This document shows positions 11,788 to 23,869 of a DNA stretch of 64,000 nt, one piece after another. Under the pieces are notes generated by a model. The model searched no databases. It had not been told where the DNA came from and saw only the letters and a list, made by a program, of their open reading frames with translations. Every line of letters starts with the position of its first letter. The stretch's first letter is position 1. The stretch is from Orientallactaga sibirica. Taxonomy: Eukaryota > Chordata > Mammalia > Rodentia > Dipodidae. Where the stretch lies: assembly GCA_036365145.1 (NCBI GenBank), contig JAEOAD010000052.1:11283501-11347500 (forward strand), in the 5' to 3' direction. A program made the translations under genes and the position numbers.

Positions 11788-12113
11788 AACAGTCAGCTGT
11801 CCACATCGGCAGGTGTCCCATCTGTGGGTTCAACCAACCCTGGATAGGAGATATTCAGGGAAAACAATGCCTGTATTGAACATGTACAGATGTTATCTTG
11901 TCATTTCTTGAACAGTAAGTTAACAACTAGAGCACTTAAATGCTAGTAAATATTAAGAGTAATGTGGAAGTGATTTAAAATGTATAGGAGGTTGTTTAAA
12001 GGTTACGTGCAAATACAATAAGACTTCATATATGGGACTTGAGTACCCATAATGTTTGGAATCTGTAGAGGGCCCTGTAACTGGTCCCCCACAGATACTG
12101 GGGGTCAGATGAG
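11788..12113 (+). mobile_element. MER2/Tigger-like DNA transposon fossil
   Basis: About 325 bp begin ACAGTCAGCTGTCCACATC and continue through GTGGGTTCAACCAACC, CTGTATTGAACATGTACAGA and ATATGGGACTTGAG to CCCCCACAGATACTGGGGG. This is the order seen in the MER2/Tigger group of Tc1/mariner-derived elements. Both ends are present but the terminal repeats have decayed, and no transposase is encoded. Exact subfamily is uncertain. Confidence 0.72.
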
Positions 12114-13841
12114 CAAATCTACAAGCTGTTGGAAGTTTCATCCCTGCATTTGCAGGGTCTGGGCAAGAGTGCAAACAGAAGCTCTTAGGCCATATGTTTA
12201 CAGATGTATAGCTTGCATACCAACTTAACCAAATGTGAATCAGAACTCGGCTCTTCACTTGACAAGCATACCCTGTTAATCAGCTTGAAGCCAGGATTTC
12301 ACTGATATTCTGCCTCTGGAGAACCTGGAACCCACTCTCCCTGGTCCTTGACTTTCTGTCCTTGGTGGTGACAGTCCTGTCTTGAGCATATGGTGGATAA
12401 CATGGCTCATACACTCAAGCTGTGCCCAGTCCTCCACAGTTGCCCAGGGGACCTCAAGATGTATATATCAGGAACCAAAGAGTGTGCTTCTAGGAGCACA
12501 GCTCTCCTCTGGGGATATACACCAAAGACAATGCCAGAGAGGGCCTTGGAAGAGATCTGGGACCACTGAACAGGGGTCCTGTCATGTGGGGCTTGCTCTA
12601 TGAGTGACACAGATTCTGAGGCTCTGAGTACTTTGGTCTGGAGGGCTTCTTGCCTACTGGGGAGAGACATAACCACATCCAGCCAGAGCAGAGCCCTCTC
12701 CAACGCTGCCCAGGGCAAGGCTACCTTTTGCCTGGGCCTCAGGACGGAGCTATGCTGAGCTAGCGCCTGCCTTGTTGAGATCTACGTTTGAGGTAACTGA
12801 GTTGAGTTTGTGGAAGCACCAGACCTTGCCTGCAGGGAGACTTTCTGTCACTTTTATTTTCCAATGTAATTTTGAAGTGAGTCCACTCTGTCTTAGGTGG
12901 ACAACTTATCTGGTCATGCTACAAGAATATTAAGAAAACTTCGCTCTGTTAGAAATTACTGTTTGAAATGTTTACGTGAAGATGACAGTTCTAAACTAGA
13001 CTAGAGAGCTCCATGGCCTTGGATTTTACCCTTCCTGGAGCCTTCCAGCCATATCAGTGTCCGACAGGGGTGGAAGGGTCCTGTGGCCTGAGCACAGCCT
13101 GCTCAGAGGTGGGTGAGACTCCAAGAGTATGATTAAAATGGCCTACTGTAGTGAGTTCTTGACATTATGAAAAAGAATGCACTCGCCCCCAAAAACAACC
13201 CGAAATACTCAAACTGCTCAAGTATTCCCCCACACCATCCTGCTCTGCCCTGTCAGGACTGGAAAAATCCTCGAGCTTTACAGACGAGGCCAGGGCTTGC
13301 CAAGGTAACACATGGGGAAGCAGATCCTTGGCCCGTACCTGAGACAATGCTCTCCTGCCCTGGCACTCTTTCCCTCGCTTCCTCTCAACTCAGTGTTTGA
13401 TTCCAAAAATTTCTGGACAAGCTGAATGGGCCCTTTGTCTGTTCATAGCAAAGACATGGGGAGGTTGGCAAGATTTTGCATGGGAACCCCAGGCATGGCC
13501 ACTGGGGCTGTGTGACACAATCTCAAGGAATCCAGCCCCACTTCTGCATGGGATTCTTAGAATAAAGGTGATACAAAGATATAGATGATGAATAGGGAAC
13601 TTTTAACAGAGTGAAAATGCTGATAGTCATCAAGACTAGCAAGCTGTAGATGGCACTGTCAGCAGGGTCTAGCAACATCAAGCCTGTCTTGACAGGTGAC
13701 AGACAGCCAGGAGTCCTAGGGAGAGGAAACTCGATCAAGAGGCTATAAGTGGTCTTTGCGGTAACCATGGCTGCCATCTACGTTCACCATTCTTTGGACC
13801 CACCCTTCTTCCTTTCTTTCTTCCGTTAGGTCTCCTGTCTT
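12114..13841. other. SINE-free unique intergenic sequence
   Basis: These 1.7 kb have no repeat I can name. Frames of 60-103 codons occur on both strands (for example 12407-12718) without domains or splice support. Confidence 0.55.
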
Positions 13842-14345
13842 CCTTTTTTTTTTTTAATTATTATTTTTTATTGACATTTAATCTTACATACCAAAAAAAC
13901 CCCACCTGATATTTCCCTCCCCTCCCCCAATCCACTTTAGAACTCCTGTCTCCATCATATCCCCTCCCTCTTTCCATTAGTCTCTTTCCTAATTTGATGA
14001 CATCATCTTTCTCTTCTATTTTGAGGGTCTTGCAAAGGTATTGCTAGGCACTACAAGATCATGGATATCAAGGCCAATTTCTGTCTGGGCAGTTGCATTG
14101 TAAGAGGTCAGATCCTTCCTTTGGCTCTTCCATTCTATCCGCCCCCTCTTCCGCAATGGTCCCTGAGCCATTGGAGGGTGTCTGTCTTCCTTCTTCCTGG
14201 TCTAATTCTATCAGTTCCTCTGCTCAGGCTCTTAGTTGTCACATATGGGGGATTAAAACTTTCCCCACCCAGCCTCATGTTCCCTCCATGTTCCTGAAAG
14301 TTCCCGAGCCACCAAGGGGAGCTATTTTGCAGAAGCCTCTGGACA
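13842..14345 (-). mobile_element. L1 3'-UTR-like element, antisense
   Basis: A T-rich start (poly-A tail on the minus strand) leads into CTCCATCATATCCCCTCCCT and a stretch that aligns by eye with 25885-26208 and 28855-29365. The shared order of blocks shows one repeat family. Assignment to L1 3' ends is from memory of rodent genomes. Confidence 0.6.
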
Positions 14346-14944
14346 TTTAGAAGAATGAGGATTCACTCCAAATAATGGGCAGACCCCACAAGGGTGTTTC
14401 TCCTCTGCACGTTGTGGACATGAGGTCCTGGGGGAGGTGGCAGTGGTTCACAAGTTCCCTCCATCTGCTCCTCTTAGGAGAGTGAACCAGGTCCTCCAGA
14501 AGCCAAGGTGTCACATGGATAACAGCCAGGATTATATCGATCTCTCAGTCTGAAGAAGAATTGACTCTTTTTCCTGTAATTTCTTTGTGTTCTACATTAT
14601 AAGAATCTTGAAAATCAGAATTTCCCAAGATTCTTTTATTTGGCTTTGTTCACTCTCCACCTGCAAAACACGTTACAGCGACTGTAATAGGTGTGAAGAC
14701 AGCTCTGAGAGACCCTGTGCCTGCTTGTGCCATGCCACGTGCCCATCTCCTTGCTGTTCCATCCTCTACCCTCCTCACTCAGGTTTTCCCAGGGCCAAAC
14801 ACTCGCACTGCTGCCACCAATTCAGTGTCCACGAGGTTCTGCCAATGAGGTGTCCTTTCCTCCCTCTTCTCCCTTGCTAAGCATGCAGAGACCATTCTGA
14901 TGTCTGGCTGGGAAAGTCTTGCCTGTACTCTCCATTGCTGACAG
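14346..14944. other. unique intergenic sequence
   Basis: Nothing recognisable. The 97-codon frame at 14587-14880 is cysteine-rich but matches no family I know. Confidence 0.5.
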
Positions 14945-15105
14945 AAACTTCTAGAACCATAGCAGTTGGGTTCAGATCTTGGTTCCATCTCATCGGTCAT
15001 GTGATTATATGACTCGCTTACTTTTTCTGTATCTAGCCACCATCTATAAAATAACTATATATCTAACTCATAGGGATATTTTGAAAGAATAGTGATATAC
15101 ACAAG
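14945..15105 (+). mobile_element. MIR
   Basis: The order GGTTCAGATCTTGG, TGTGATTATATGACTCGCTT, CATCTATAAAATAACTATAT and AACTCATAGGGATATTTTGA follows the MIR core and tail. Confidence 0.65.
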
Positions 15106-15144
15106 GAATGGCTAGCCTAGGACTAGACAGACGCATATTAGCAG

Positions 15145-15370
15145 TTTTTTCTTTTCTTTTTTTATTTGAGAGAGAGAGAGAGAGATTTGGTGTGCCAGAG
15201 CCTCAGCCACTACAATTGAACTCCAGATGCTTGCACCCCCTAAGTGATCACGTGCAACCTTGCACTTGCCTCATTGTTGTGCATCTGCTAACATTGGATA
15301 TGGAGAGTCAAACATGGGTCCTTAGGCTTCGCAGGCAAGTACCTTAACCACTAAGCCATCTCTCCAGCCC
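15145..15370 (-). mobile_element. DIP-type SINE, long-form relative
   Basis: It has the variant TGATCACGTGCAACCTTGCA in place of the usual long-form block. Confidence 0.88.
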
Positions 15371-15371
15371 T

Positions 15372-15935
15372 GTATTAACTGCTTTTCCAACCTTTATCCT
15401 CTTCACTATGGAGATGACTTCAACTTGACCTCTGACTAGTCTCAGGGCTGGAGGCCTTCCTAACAGAACCTAAAGTTACTATTGCTAGAAACACAAACCC
15501 TATCAAGCCCTCTCCATAAGAGTCACTCAGTGTACTGAGATGCAGCTGCACCGTGGTAACACATGGGAAAAATTTCATGATTCAGAAAAACGGTCAATAT
15601 TGTGTCACAAACCTTCAGGATTACTCGTGGCTAGCTAAAAACCTCTAATTTAATCCACAAATGTCAATCATCTTTAGGTCTTTAAGACTTTGAAGAGAGA
15701 CAGACCTTTTCTAAAAGTGTGACATAGGATGTAAATAAAGGTCTTGTCCACAGGGAACAGTAGCATGGGCCAGGCATGGGTACGAGCAGAAGGACATGAC
15801 ATGTAGACAAGACTACACAGAAGGCCAGTCCAGGTTCTGAATGTGCTCCATGTAGGTGCCAGGAAGCTAGTTTGCTTTGGGGACTTTTCTCCTTTAAGGG
15901 CTATATGCCTGGGGGTATAGACACTGGACTGCTTT
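15372..15935. other. unique intergenic sequence
   Basis: No gene, RNA or repeat is visible; the 90-codon minus frame at 15674 is unremarkable. Confidence 0.5.
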
Positions 15936-15939
15936 TTAA

Positions 15940-15956
15940 TATTCATTTATTTATTT

Positions 15957-16023
<67 letters not shown>

Positions 16024-16176
16024 AAGTGGGCACCCCAGGGCCTCTAGCCTCTACTAATGAACTTTAGACACATGCACCATCATGTGCATCTGGCTTACGT
16101 GGGTACTGAGGAATCAAACCTGGGTCCTTAGGCTTCTCAGGCAAGTGCCTTAATAGCTAATCCATCTCTCCAGCCC
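15940..16176 (-). mobile_element. DIP-type SINE, short form
   Basis: A 60-bp GA-rich run at 15960-16024 forms the 3' end. Confidence 0.9.
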
Positions 16177-16377
16177 TAGACTGCTTTTTGTGGGACCAAA
16201 GGAGTTCTTTCCTTCATTGAAAGAGAAAACAGAGTGGACAGCACAGTGGCAGAGCATTCTTCTGGAGGTTTTAGTATGAAGACACACTTACAATAGGCAT
16301 AGCAGGAGAACCTCTGCTAGCCCTGCGTATCTTAAATTGACTTCTCAGAGGTTATTTTAAATGTATCAGTATGAGTC

Positions 16378-16630
16378 TGTATTTTTTTTTTTTTTTGGAG
16401 ACATAGAGAAAGACAGAGAGAGAGAGAGGGAGACAGATAGAGATGGGGGCATCAGCAACCTCTCAGCTGCTGCGAATGAAATCCAGATGCGTGCGCCCCC
16501 TTGTGGGCAAATGCGGCATTGTGCCCTTGCATCACTTTGCATCTAGCTAAACGTGGGACCTGGAGATTGGAACCGGCGTTCTTGGGTTTAGGAGGCAGGC
16601 GCCTTAACCGCTAAGCCATCTCTCCAGCCA
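16378..16630 (-). mobile_element. DIP-type SINE, long form
   Basis: GGCAAATGCGGCATTGTGCC marks the long form. It is followed by GTGAGTTTGTATTTTG; GAGTCTGTATTTT in front of it suggests the target duplication. Confidence 0.9.
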
Positions 16631-17157
16631 GTGAGTTTGTATTTTGCAAACTTGCTCTGGGGAAGTGGTGATATTCAGAAGGGCAGCTAATGAGCTTTGG
16701 ATTTATTTTTGCATTGGTGGCATAGTGGGTTATCTATAAAGAACAATACTAATGCCCTTTGAGTCTCATTGACCTTAGAGTCAATCGGTGCTCAGCATGA
16801 TACCAGATACACAGCCTAGTTTTATTAAAGCTGATAAGTAAATGTGATAGGCGGGTGTGAGGATATTGCCTAGCATGGGAGTCGTATGGTGTCCACTCTT
16901 GAGACAAAGGGTAGGGTCAGCACACTTAAGTCCAGGGGCTAAAGATAACAGCAGTGTTCTTCTACACCTCTGTCACGTCACTGCTGTCATTCATTCATAT
17001 TCAGCAAATATTTCTCGAATCAACACAACAGCAATCCTATCATATGCAGGGGCTATGTTCCAAGAACCTGGTGGACGCTGGAAACCATGGACAGTACTGA
17101 GTCCTGTGGATACTCTGCATTTTCCTGGCTTACATACCTTTTCATTAACAGAGCATG
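16631..17157. other. unique intergenic sequence
   Basis: Nothing firm. A scrap around 16985-17045 is faintly MIR-like. Confidence 0.45.
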
Positions 17158-17322
17158 TGTTAGCTGGGTGTAGTGGTGCACGCCTTTAATCACAGCACTC
17201 AGCAAGAAGAGGTCAGAAGATTTGCTGTGAGTTGGAGGCCAGCCTGGGACTACAGAGTGAGTTCTGGGTCAGCCTGAGCTAGAGTGAGACCCTACCTTGG
17301 AAAAAAAAAAAAACACACAAAA
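17158..17322 (+). mobile_element. B1-type SINE
   Basis: GTTAGCTGGGTGTAGTGGTG leads to ACCCTACCTTGGAAAAA. Confidence 0.9.
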
Positions 17323-18265
17323 AGCATGTTTTAGATTCTCTATTGCAATCTCAATTGCCAGCCTCACTGTTATTAAGTAAAACAAGGGTTTATTTTTATG
17401 TGTGACTGATGCATACCATGTGGAGACAATGGACAAGGAGGTGACTCATGTCCTGGTGTAATGGAGCGGGGAGCTTGCGGCTTTGTCATACTACTCAGAA
17501 TAGGCAACGTCAAACCTAGAAATTGTGTATTACTGGAATTTTCCCTTTCGTATTTTCATATTGCAGTTGATCATGAGTAACTACAACTGTGAAAAAGCAA
17601 GACTGTGGGCCATGCTAACTACTGTATTGGCCACATTGAAAGCAGTGTTTTGCATTAACCAGATCTGACTTTCTGGAGCTTATTGTATTAGTGAATGTAA
17701 TGCCACATGCCGAAGGCTAAAATCTCAGGGGGAAAGCACAATGTAGACGTAGTTCTTGTTTTTATAAAGTCAAATAGACAAAGAAGGTGGAGAAGGGAGG
17801 CGTTTAGCTCATGGTATTCACTTAAGGATCAAGACCTGAGATGACTACAAGCCTGCTGCCTTTGGGGTGTAGCTTCCAAGGTTACTCTGGGCAGTGACAT
17901 TGATGTCTAACGGTGGGAAAGAGAAAATGGGAGCCCGGATATTGTACATATCACACTCACTCAACTGGCGTTTCTCAGAACTCCACCACACTGTCCATGT
18001 GGACGGGAGCTGGGAAGTGCCACTCCTCACCGGGCAGGACTTTCTCACAGAACTCTTCACGAGGGAGAGAATAAATGAATATTTTGTGGCAGGTAAACAA
18101 CCCTTTCACACTTAATTTATTGGGTACAGGAAGACAATAGACATATGTGTGGTATTTCAGATGATAATAAAAATAAATGAAGGAGGAGGAGGCCATAGTT
18201 GTGTAAAAAAACGTTCCTCACTGATTAGTCAGTGTGCCTCCAGGTCACATGCAAGCTGACCTGTT
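17323..18265. other. unique intergenic sequence
   Basis: Nearly 1 kb in which I recognise nothing. The frames at 17894-18196 overlap on opposite strands and show no family signature. Confidence 0.5.
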
Positions 18266-18269
18266 TTTG

Positions 18270-18434
18270 CTTTTGTTTTTGTTTTTTTTTTTTTTTTTGA
18301 GGTAGAGTCTCACTCTAGCTCAGGCTGACCTGGAATTCACTCTGTAGTCTCAGGGTGGCCTTGAACTCACAGCGATCCTCCTACCTCTGCCTCCTGAGGG
18401 CTGGGATTAAAGGTGTGTGCCACCAAGCCCGGCA
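18270..18434 (-). mobile_element. B1-type SINE
   Basis: A poly-T of about 20 is followed by GAGGTAGAGTCTCACTCTAG, ending ACCAAGCCCGGC. Confidence 0.92.
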
Positions 18435-18833
18435 AACTGATCTTATGTGTTAGTAAAGCAGTGAGAACTCACCATCCTGAATGATGTGAGAGCAGTTCAG
18501 ATTAGAGAGAGACCTTTCCGTGGGTCCAGCTAACCACTCCATTGTCATCATCACAAACCTCCCTGAAGTGACGCAGTTTGCTGAGTGCAAAAGGAATTAT
18601 CAAAAACAGAAGGGTTATGCAGGCAGACCAAGGTGGGTTTAAATTTGTTTCTAAGCTTTTCTGAGTCCTTGAGTTTCTGTGACTAAGATAAAATACTCTT
18701 GGGATTAGTTGAAAAGAGGAAGGGGTTCAGAGGAGGAGAGGGAGGGGCGAGAGAGGCTAGTGTGAGGGGATTATGGTCAGGGTACATAGTGTCTGTGAAT
18801 GGAGGTTTTCAATAAAAAGTTAAAAAAAAAAAT
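18435..18833. other. unique intergenic sequence
   Basis: The right end (18650-18820) ends in AATAAAAAGTTAAAAAAAAA and may be an old retroposon tail; otherwise nothing is seen. Confidence 0.4.
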
Positions 18834-19012
18834 AGCCGGGCGTGGTGGCACACACCTTCAATCCCAGAACTGAGGCAGAGGTAGGAGGATCGCTGTGGGT
18901 TTGAGGCCAGCCTGAGACTGCATAGTGAATTCCAGGTCAGCCTGGGCTAGAGTAAGACCCTACCTCAAAAAACAAACAAATGAAAAAAATAACAATAGGA
19001 AGAAATAAATAA
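18834..19012 (+). mobile_element. B1-type SINE
   Basis: AGCCGGGCGTGGTGGCACAC leads to a tail of AAACAAACAAATG. Confidence 0.92.
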
Positions 19013-19514
19013 AAGCTTTTTGTTTTGACTTTGTGTCCAATTTTGGACAATATGTGTTAAAAAGTAAGAGTAATAGAATAATGTGTCCTGCATATGGGGC
19101 ATACTATCAGGCTGCCAAATAGATTATTAGTTAGAAAAGAGTAGATGAGGGATGTTAAATGGTGCTAACAAAATATAAAGATGGAGAAAAGTTTTGTGTT
19201 TGGAGAAAGTCAGGGGTTGAGCAGTGCTGGAGACCCAGCTCATCCCTTGCGTAATGGTCACAACTCAGGAAGGACGTGTTGAGACTTCCTGTACACTTGA
19301 CCTTACTCTAGCTCCAGGGAGATGGCAGCAAACAGTTCTCTCGGTCTTGGAGGTCTACCATCCAGGCACTGGAGAAAGACACTCCCCAACCAGAAGGCTG
19401 GAATTCAGGCAGACCGAGAATGCCCTAAATGCTTTGCTGAGTCCTGCTTTTATTAGCGAAGTGCCATCCAAGAGGGCATTCCATTATGGGAGAGTTGGTG
19501 ACAGATGTAGAAAC
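19013..19514. other. unique intergenic sequence
   Basis: Nothing is recognised; the 117-codon frame at 19224-19577 runs into the MIR and is not gene-like. Confidence 0.5.
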
Positions 19515-19690
19515 TGGCATCCACTCGCCATGCAAGTTGTCAAGTCCACATCTCTAACCCTCATTTTCTTTGTCTAGAGAAGAAAGAGAATAATAACTTC
19601 CCTGTTCATGCCACAGGGTTATTAAGAGGACCAGGAGCTGTGTGAAATATTATTCAGATGTCAAGAGCTGTTATTAAGACTAGTTGATAA
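19515..19690 (+). mobile_element. MIR tail half
   Basis: TCTAACCCTCATTTTCTTTG, GAATAATAACTTCCC and CACAGGGTTATTAAGAGGA match the 3' half of MIR by order and wording. Confidence 0.6.
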
Positions 19691-19799
19691 TCAAGATGTC
19701 TGGAAGAGCATAGGGGAATTTGGATATTGGGTAGTGATACTCTGAGAACAGTGATCAAGAGTGGAGCATGTGGAGGAATGGAGCCAGTTTTTAAAATTT

Positions 19800-20041
19800 T
19801 TAAAAAACTTTTAAAAATATTTTATTTATTTATTTACTTGAGAGAGAGAGAAAAAGAGGGAGAGAGAGACAGAAAGAGAGATAGAGGGAGAATGGGTGCG
19901 CCCAGGCCTCCTGCCACTGAAAACGAACTCCAGATGCATGTGCCCCCTTGTGCATCTGGCTTACTTGGGTCCTGGGGAATTGAACTGGGATCCTTTGGCT
20001 TTGCAGGCAAATGCTTTAACAGCTATGCCATCTCTCCAGCC
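19800..20041 (-). mobile_element. DIP-type SINE, short form
   Basis: Intact from TTTATTTATTTACTTG to CCATCTCTCCAGCCCC. Confidence 0.92.
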
Positions 20042-20657
20042 CCCTGGAACCAGTTTGAAAAAGATTCTGAGCAATAGAATACACGGGAATTAAAGTTGTA
20101 GTAAGTGAAGAAAATGAACAGGAGGTTTCTCAGGTAACAGACGCAAGCGAGCATCTAGATGCAGAAGGAGAAGGGCACAGCCCAGGGGGTGCTGCTGATA
20201 CACAGGCAGAACCTGGCGCAGCAGCAGGACCTCTGAAGAAAGCTGGCCACACAGCCAGGGCGCGAGGGCTGGTGGCACCAGCTCAAAACCAGGAAAGGAC
20301 CTTTGGCTGCTGGCCCAGCCCTTTTCTTCAAGGAACGCTCGAAAGTCTTCCCTGAATGGACTTCCTCCAGGGAGGGCTAGGCCCCCAGGGAGCTCACGCT
20401 TCCAAAAGTGAAGTCGTGGCTCTTGGCAGCATATTACTGCTCTCCTCATCACTTGCGATTTCCTGAAAGTGTGGTTCCAAGAGGGAAGAGGCGTGTGAGG
20501 GAGGCCTTATCACTTTTCTGTGAACTTTGAATCCTCACCAGGCAATAGACTATGAGCCAAGACTCTCTTAGGAAAGTGGGATGAGTTAAGGCAATGTGAT
20601 ATAGGTTATAGTTGGCCCACTTTCAGACCATAAAATTCCATTAATATACCTCAAATC
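20042..20657. other. unique intergenic sequence with overlapping open frames
   Basis: From about 20101 to 20357 a plus-strand frame without ATG (acidic, Ala/Gly-rich) overlaps a 120-codon minus frame (20090-20452). I see no family, splice sites or polyadenylation pattern. I do not call a gene. Confidence 0.4.
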
Positions 20658-20860
20658 GCCGGGCGTGGTGGCGCACCCCTTTAATCCCAGCACTTGGGAG
20701 GCAGAGGTAGGAGGATCGCCGTGAGTTCGAGGCCACCCTGAGAGTACAGAGTGAATTCCAGGTCAGCCTGAGCTAGAGTGAGACCCTACCTTGCAAAACC
20801 AAAAAAAAAAAAAAAAAAAAAAAAACCAAAAACAAACAAACAAACAAACAAAACCCCCTC
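20658..20860 (+). mobile_element. B1-type SINE
   Basis: It is close to the family consensus: GCCGGGCGTGGTGGCGCACC, GGATCGCCGTGAGTTCGAGG, and a 26-A tail with CAAA repeats. It is likely among the younger copies here. Confidence 0.95.
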
Positions 20861-21213
20861 AAATCTCAGCCTGACATTGAAAGCATAGATAGGGTCTTGA
20901 GTTTGGAAAACATCCTCATTTTTAGTTGTTTCCCTAATTTCTAACATCTTGAAACAAAAGTCTGTACTTGAAAATATACTTTGTTTTCTAGGGAATCATA
21001 AGGATTATGTACTGATAGCAAAGTCATCCTTCTGTTTTTCCATACAGGCTTGGAGATAGGTCCATAATATCACCCTTTGGTAACCACTACAAGTCTGACT
21101 TACAAAGCTCTCAAGGTGCTTTTGCAGTGTTTGATACAATTCAGCTCGTAGTTAAGGGCACAAGATGACATTTAGCAAAAACAATTATGTTGACCTAGAA
21201 ATAAAATGGAAAT
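20861..21213. other. unique intergenic sequence
   Basis: No gene or repeat is seen. Confidence 0.5.
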
Positions 21214-21214
21214 C

Positions 21215-21432
21215 GGGCTGGAGAGATGGCTTAGCAGTTAAGGCATTTGCCTGCAAAGCCAAAGGATCCCAGTTCAATTCTCTAGGATCCACGTAAGCCA
21301 GATGCACAAGGGGGCGCCTGCATCTGGAGTTCGTCTGCAGTGGCTGGAGGCCCTGGTGCGCCCATTCTCTCTCTACCTGTTTCTCTCTCTCTACCTATTT
21401 CTCACTCTCAAATAAATAAATATATCTAAAAA
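21215..21432 (+). mobile_element. DIP-type SINE, short form
   Basis: The head reads GGGCTGGAGAGATGGCTTAG, and CTACCTGTTTCTCTCTCTCT is duplicated once near the 3' end. Confidence 0.93.
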
Positions 21433-21933
21433 ATGTAAATCAGTAGAGATATAATCTCCAGAGGTCTGTGTTTTGAAGTGCACAGGAACCACTTATTCAA
21501 AGTCATATGAGGATCTAAAGGTTTGAAGACCCCTGTGACTTCCTCATATAGCTTCATGTCCCAGCTGAGGAAGGGGATAGAGTAAGTCAGTTCTACTGCC
21601 CAGCTTGATGGTCAGACAGGCTCCCAGGCAGCCTCCCATGGCCTGCTGTCCTTCCTGGTGGCCTGTGTGTGTCACATTGGCAGCAGCTTGCTGAAGGCCA
21701 ATTTAAATACCATTTTCTTCATTAGTAATGTCAAACATTCCCTCTTGGATTTTTTTTTTCCTTTTGCACTGTCAATCAATGCCTCTTCTACAATGGAAAC
21801 AGTCTTGGCACAAGTTTTCCAGAAGATAAGTCCATGTTGTCATGTAAAAAGCTTCTCTCCATGTGCCTGTGTACATGTGGATGCCACAGAACAACCTCAG
21901 GTATGGTTGCTAAGGAAAATCATCATCATTTGA
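21433..21933. other. unique intergenic sequence
   Basis: Nothing is recognised; a T-run at 21751 is the only simple feature. Confidence 0.5.
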
Positions 21934-22075
21934 GACAGGGTCTCTGGCTGGTTAAAGCTTACCAAATAGGCTAGACTGGCTGACCAGTGAGCCCCAGGGA
22001 TCCTCCTGTCTCCACCTCCCCAGTGCTGGGATTACAGGTGTAATCTACCATACCCAGCTGTTTTTTTTGAGAGAG

Positions 22076-22118
<43 letters not shown>

Positions 22119-22395
22119 TGGGCACACCATCAGCCTTTCAGCCGCTGTGAACAAATTCCAGATGCATTCGCCCCCTTGTGGGCAAGTGCAGCCTTGCACC
22201 CTTGCGTCACTGGTGTCTGGCTAAACATGGGACCTGGAGACTCAAATGGGTGATCTTACGCTTGGCAGGCAGGCACCTTAACCACTAAGCCATCTCTCCA
22301 GCCCCACACCCAGCTTTTTTTAACTTGGCTTTTGGGGACTGAATCAAGTCCTCATGCTTACATAGCCAGCACCTCACTGACTCTGTCCCCAGCCC
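21934..22395 (-). mobile_element. B4-like SINE split by a DIP SINE
   Basis: The antisense composite starts GAGACAGGGTCTCTGGCTGG and ends CCCCAGCCC near 22393. It is interrupted at 22060-22304 with ACCCAGCT on both sides. Confidence 0.7.
22060..22304 (-). mobile_element. DIP-type SINE, long form, nested
   Basis: It is inserted in the B4-like element, with a 36-bp GA run, and carries the GCAGCCTTGCACCCTTGCGT block. Confidence 0.9.
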
Positions 22396-22761
22396 ATCAT
22401 TCTTGTTTGATTTCTCTCCTTGAGGTGAAGTCACTTTTCTGTGTCTGGTTCTGGGGATTGAACTAAATCACTATGACTTCCAATCAGCACCAGGACCATG
22501 CTGGAATTGAAATGTTGGTGGGCATCTTCTCAGCAGGTTGTCGCTGAGGCCCCACTAAAGCTCCGTAATACAATCTTGTGGTGGAAGGAAAGACCCCTGC
22601 CCTGAAATACCTTGTATTTGACATTTTATCTGCTAATCATCAACTGTTAGCATTTGCTCACTGAACTCTACACCGATACTGACATCACACACCAGCAGAG
22701 ACCTCTTGTCTGTAAACTGTAGCAAAAGCACAATCTCCTCCTCCTCCTCCTCCTTCTTCTT
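22396..22761. other. unique intergenic sequence
   Basis: No gene is seen. A CTC/CTT triplet run (22736-22766) borders the next B1. Confidence 0.5.
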
Positions 22762-22905
22762 CTTTTGTCGAGGTAAGGTCTCACTGTAGCTCAGGCTGAC
22801 CTGGAATTCACTATGTAGTCTCAGAGTGGCCTCGAACTCACGGTGATCCTCCTGCCTCTGCCTCCTGAGTGCTGGGATTAAAGGCATGTGCCACCACACC
22901 CAGCT
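22762..22905 (-). mobile_element. B1-type SINE
   Basis: It reads GTCGAGGTAAGGTCTCACTG to CCACCACACCCAGC. Confidence 0.92.
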
Positions 22906-23043
22906 TCAAAGTACAGCTTTCTAACACCTGTGTTGCTACTGATGATGAAGAGAGGTCATAGCCATGGATGTGGTCACTCAGTGCTAGAGCACATGGCTAC
23001 AGGTCCTCTTGCCACTCTCAGACTTACAGTTGAAAACTAGACA

Positions 23044-23252
23044 CGAGTGCCAAAGAGATGATTTAGAGATTAAGGCACTTTCCTATGAAGCTTAAGGACC
23101 CAGGTCCAATTTCCCAGAACCCACATAAGCCAGATGCACACGGTGGTGCATATATCTTGAGCTCATTTGCAGTGGCTAGAGGCCCTGGTGTGCCCATTCT
23201 GTTTCACACTCTCTCTTTCAATAAATAAGTAAATAAATAAATAAATTTAAAA
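23044..23252 (+). mobile_element. DIP-type SINE, diverged
   Basis: The head has drifted (GTGCCAAAGAGATGATTTAG). Its AAATAAAT tail holds the left breakpoint of the tandem duplication. Confidence 0.85.
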
Positions 23253-23333
23253 CTAGACATGACACACCAGTCATGTACAACTTCTCAGGTTTTACTCCTA
23301 CTGGTTAAATATTCTTTTCCTAACATTATAGTT

Positions 23334-23558
23334 TCTTTTAAAAATATTTATTTATTTGCAAGCAGACAGAGAGATAGAAAGAAAAGAGAGAGAGAGAGGG
23401 GGGGGGGAGAGGGTACGCCAGGGCCTCCAGCCACTATAAACAAACTCCAGATGTATGCGCCACCTTGTGCAACTAGCTTATGTGGGTCCTGGGGAATCGA
23501 ACCTTGTTCCTTTGCCTTTGCAGGCAAGTGCCTTAACTGCTAAGCCATCCCTCCAGCC
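23334..23558 (-). mobile_element. DIP-type SINE (duplication copy 1)
   Basis: A short-form copy with a 10-G run at 23399-23408 that its twin at 26301 lacks. Confidence 0.9.
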
Positions 23559-23869
23559 CTAACATTATATTTTCTTTCAAGATCTGGAATGTCCTATCTC
23601 ATATTCTTACTAGTAATCACACAAAGAATTCAAAACCCAATAACTAGAAAAATAGCATCTTTCTATAAAGGGGTCTTAGAAAAAAAGAAGAAAGTAAAGA
23701 TATGGTCATATTGTACAAATGTTGCTATAAAATGGCAAAAGTACCTCTAATATCATGCCTACTGTACAAAAAGGCACGGCTCATGGAAACAAGTATATAA
23801 AGCTACAGCAGTTGAATATGGGAAGATGAAAGCTGGCAGTATCAGATACTGTACACAGTTCTGTGTCTC

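Noticed and set aside
20090..20452. Overlapping plus and minus frames as a small gene or processed pseudogene
   Set aside because: I recognise no family, there is no start in the plus frame, and no A-tail or splice sites fit.
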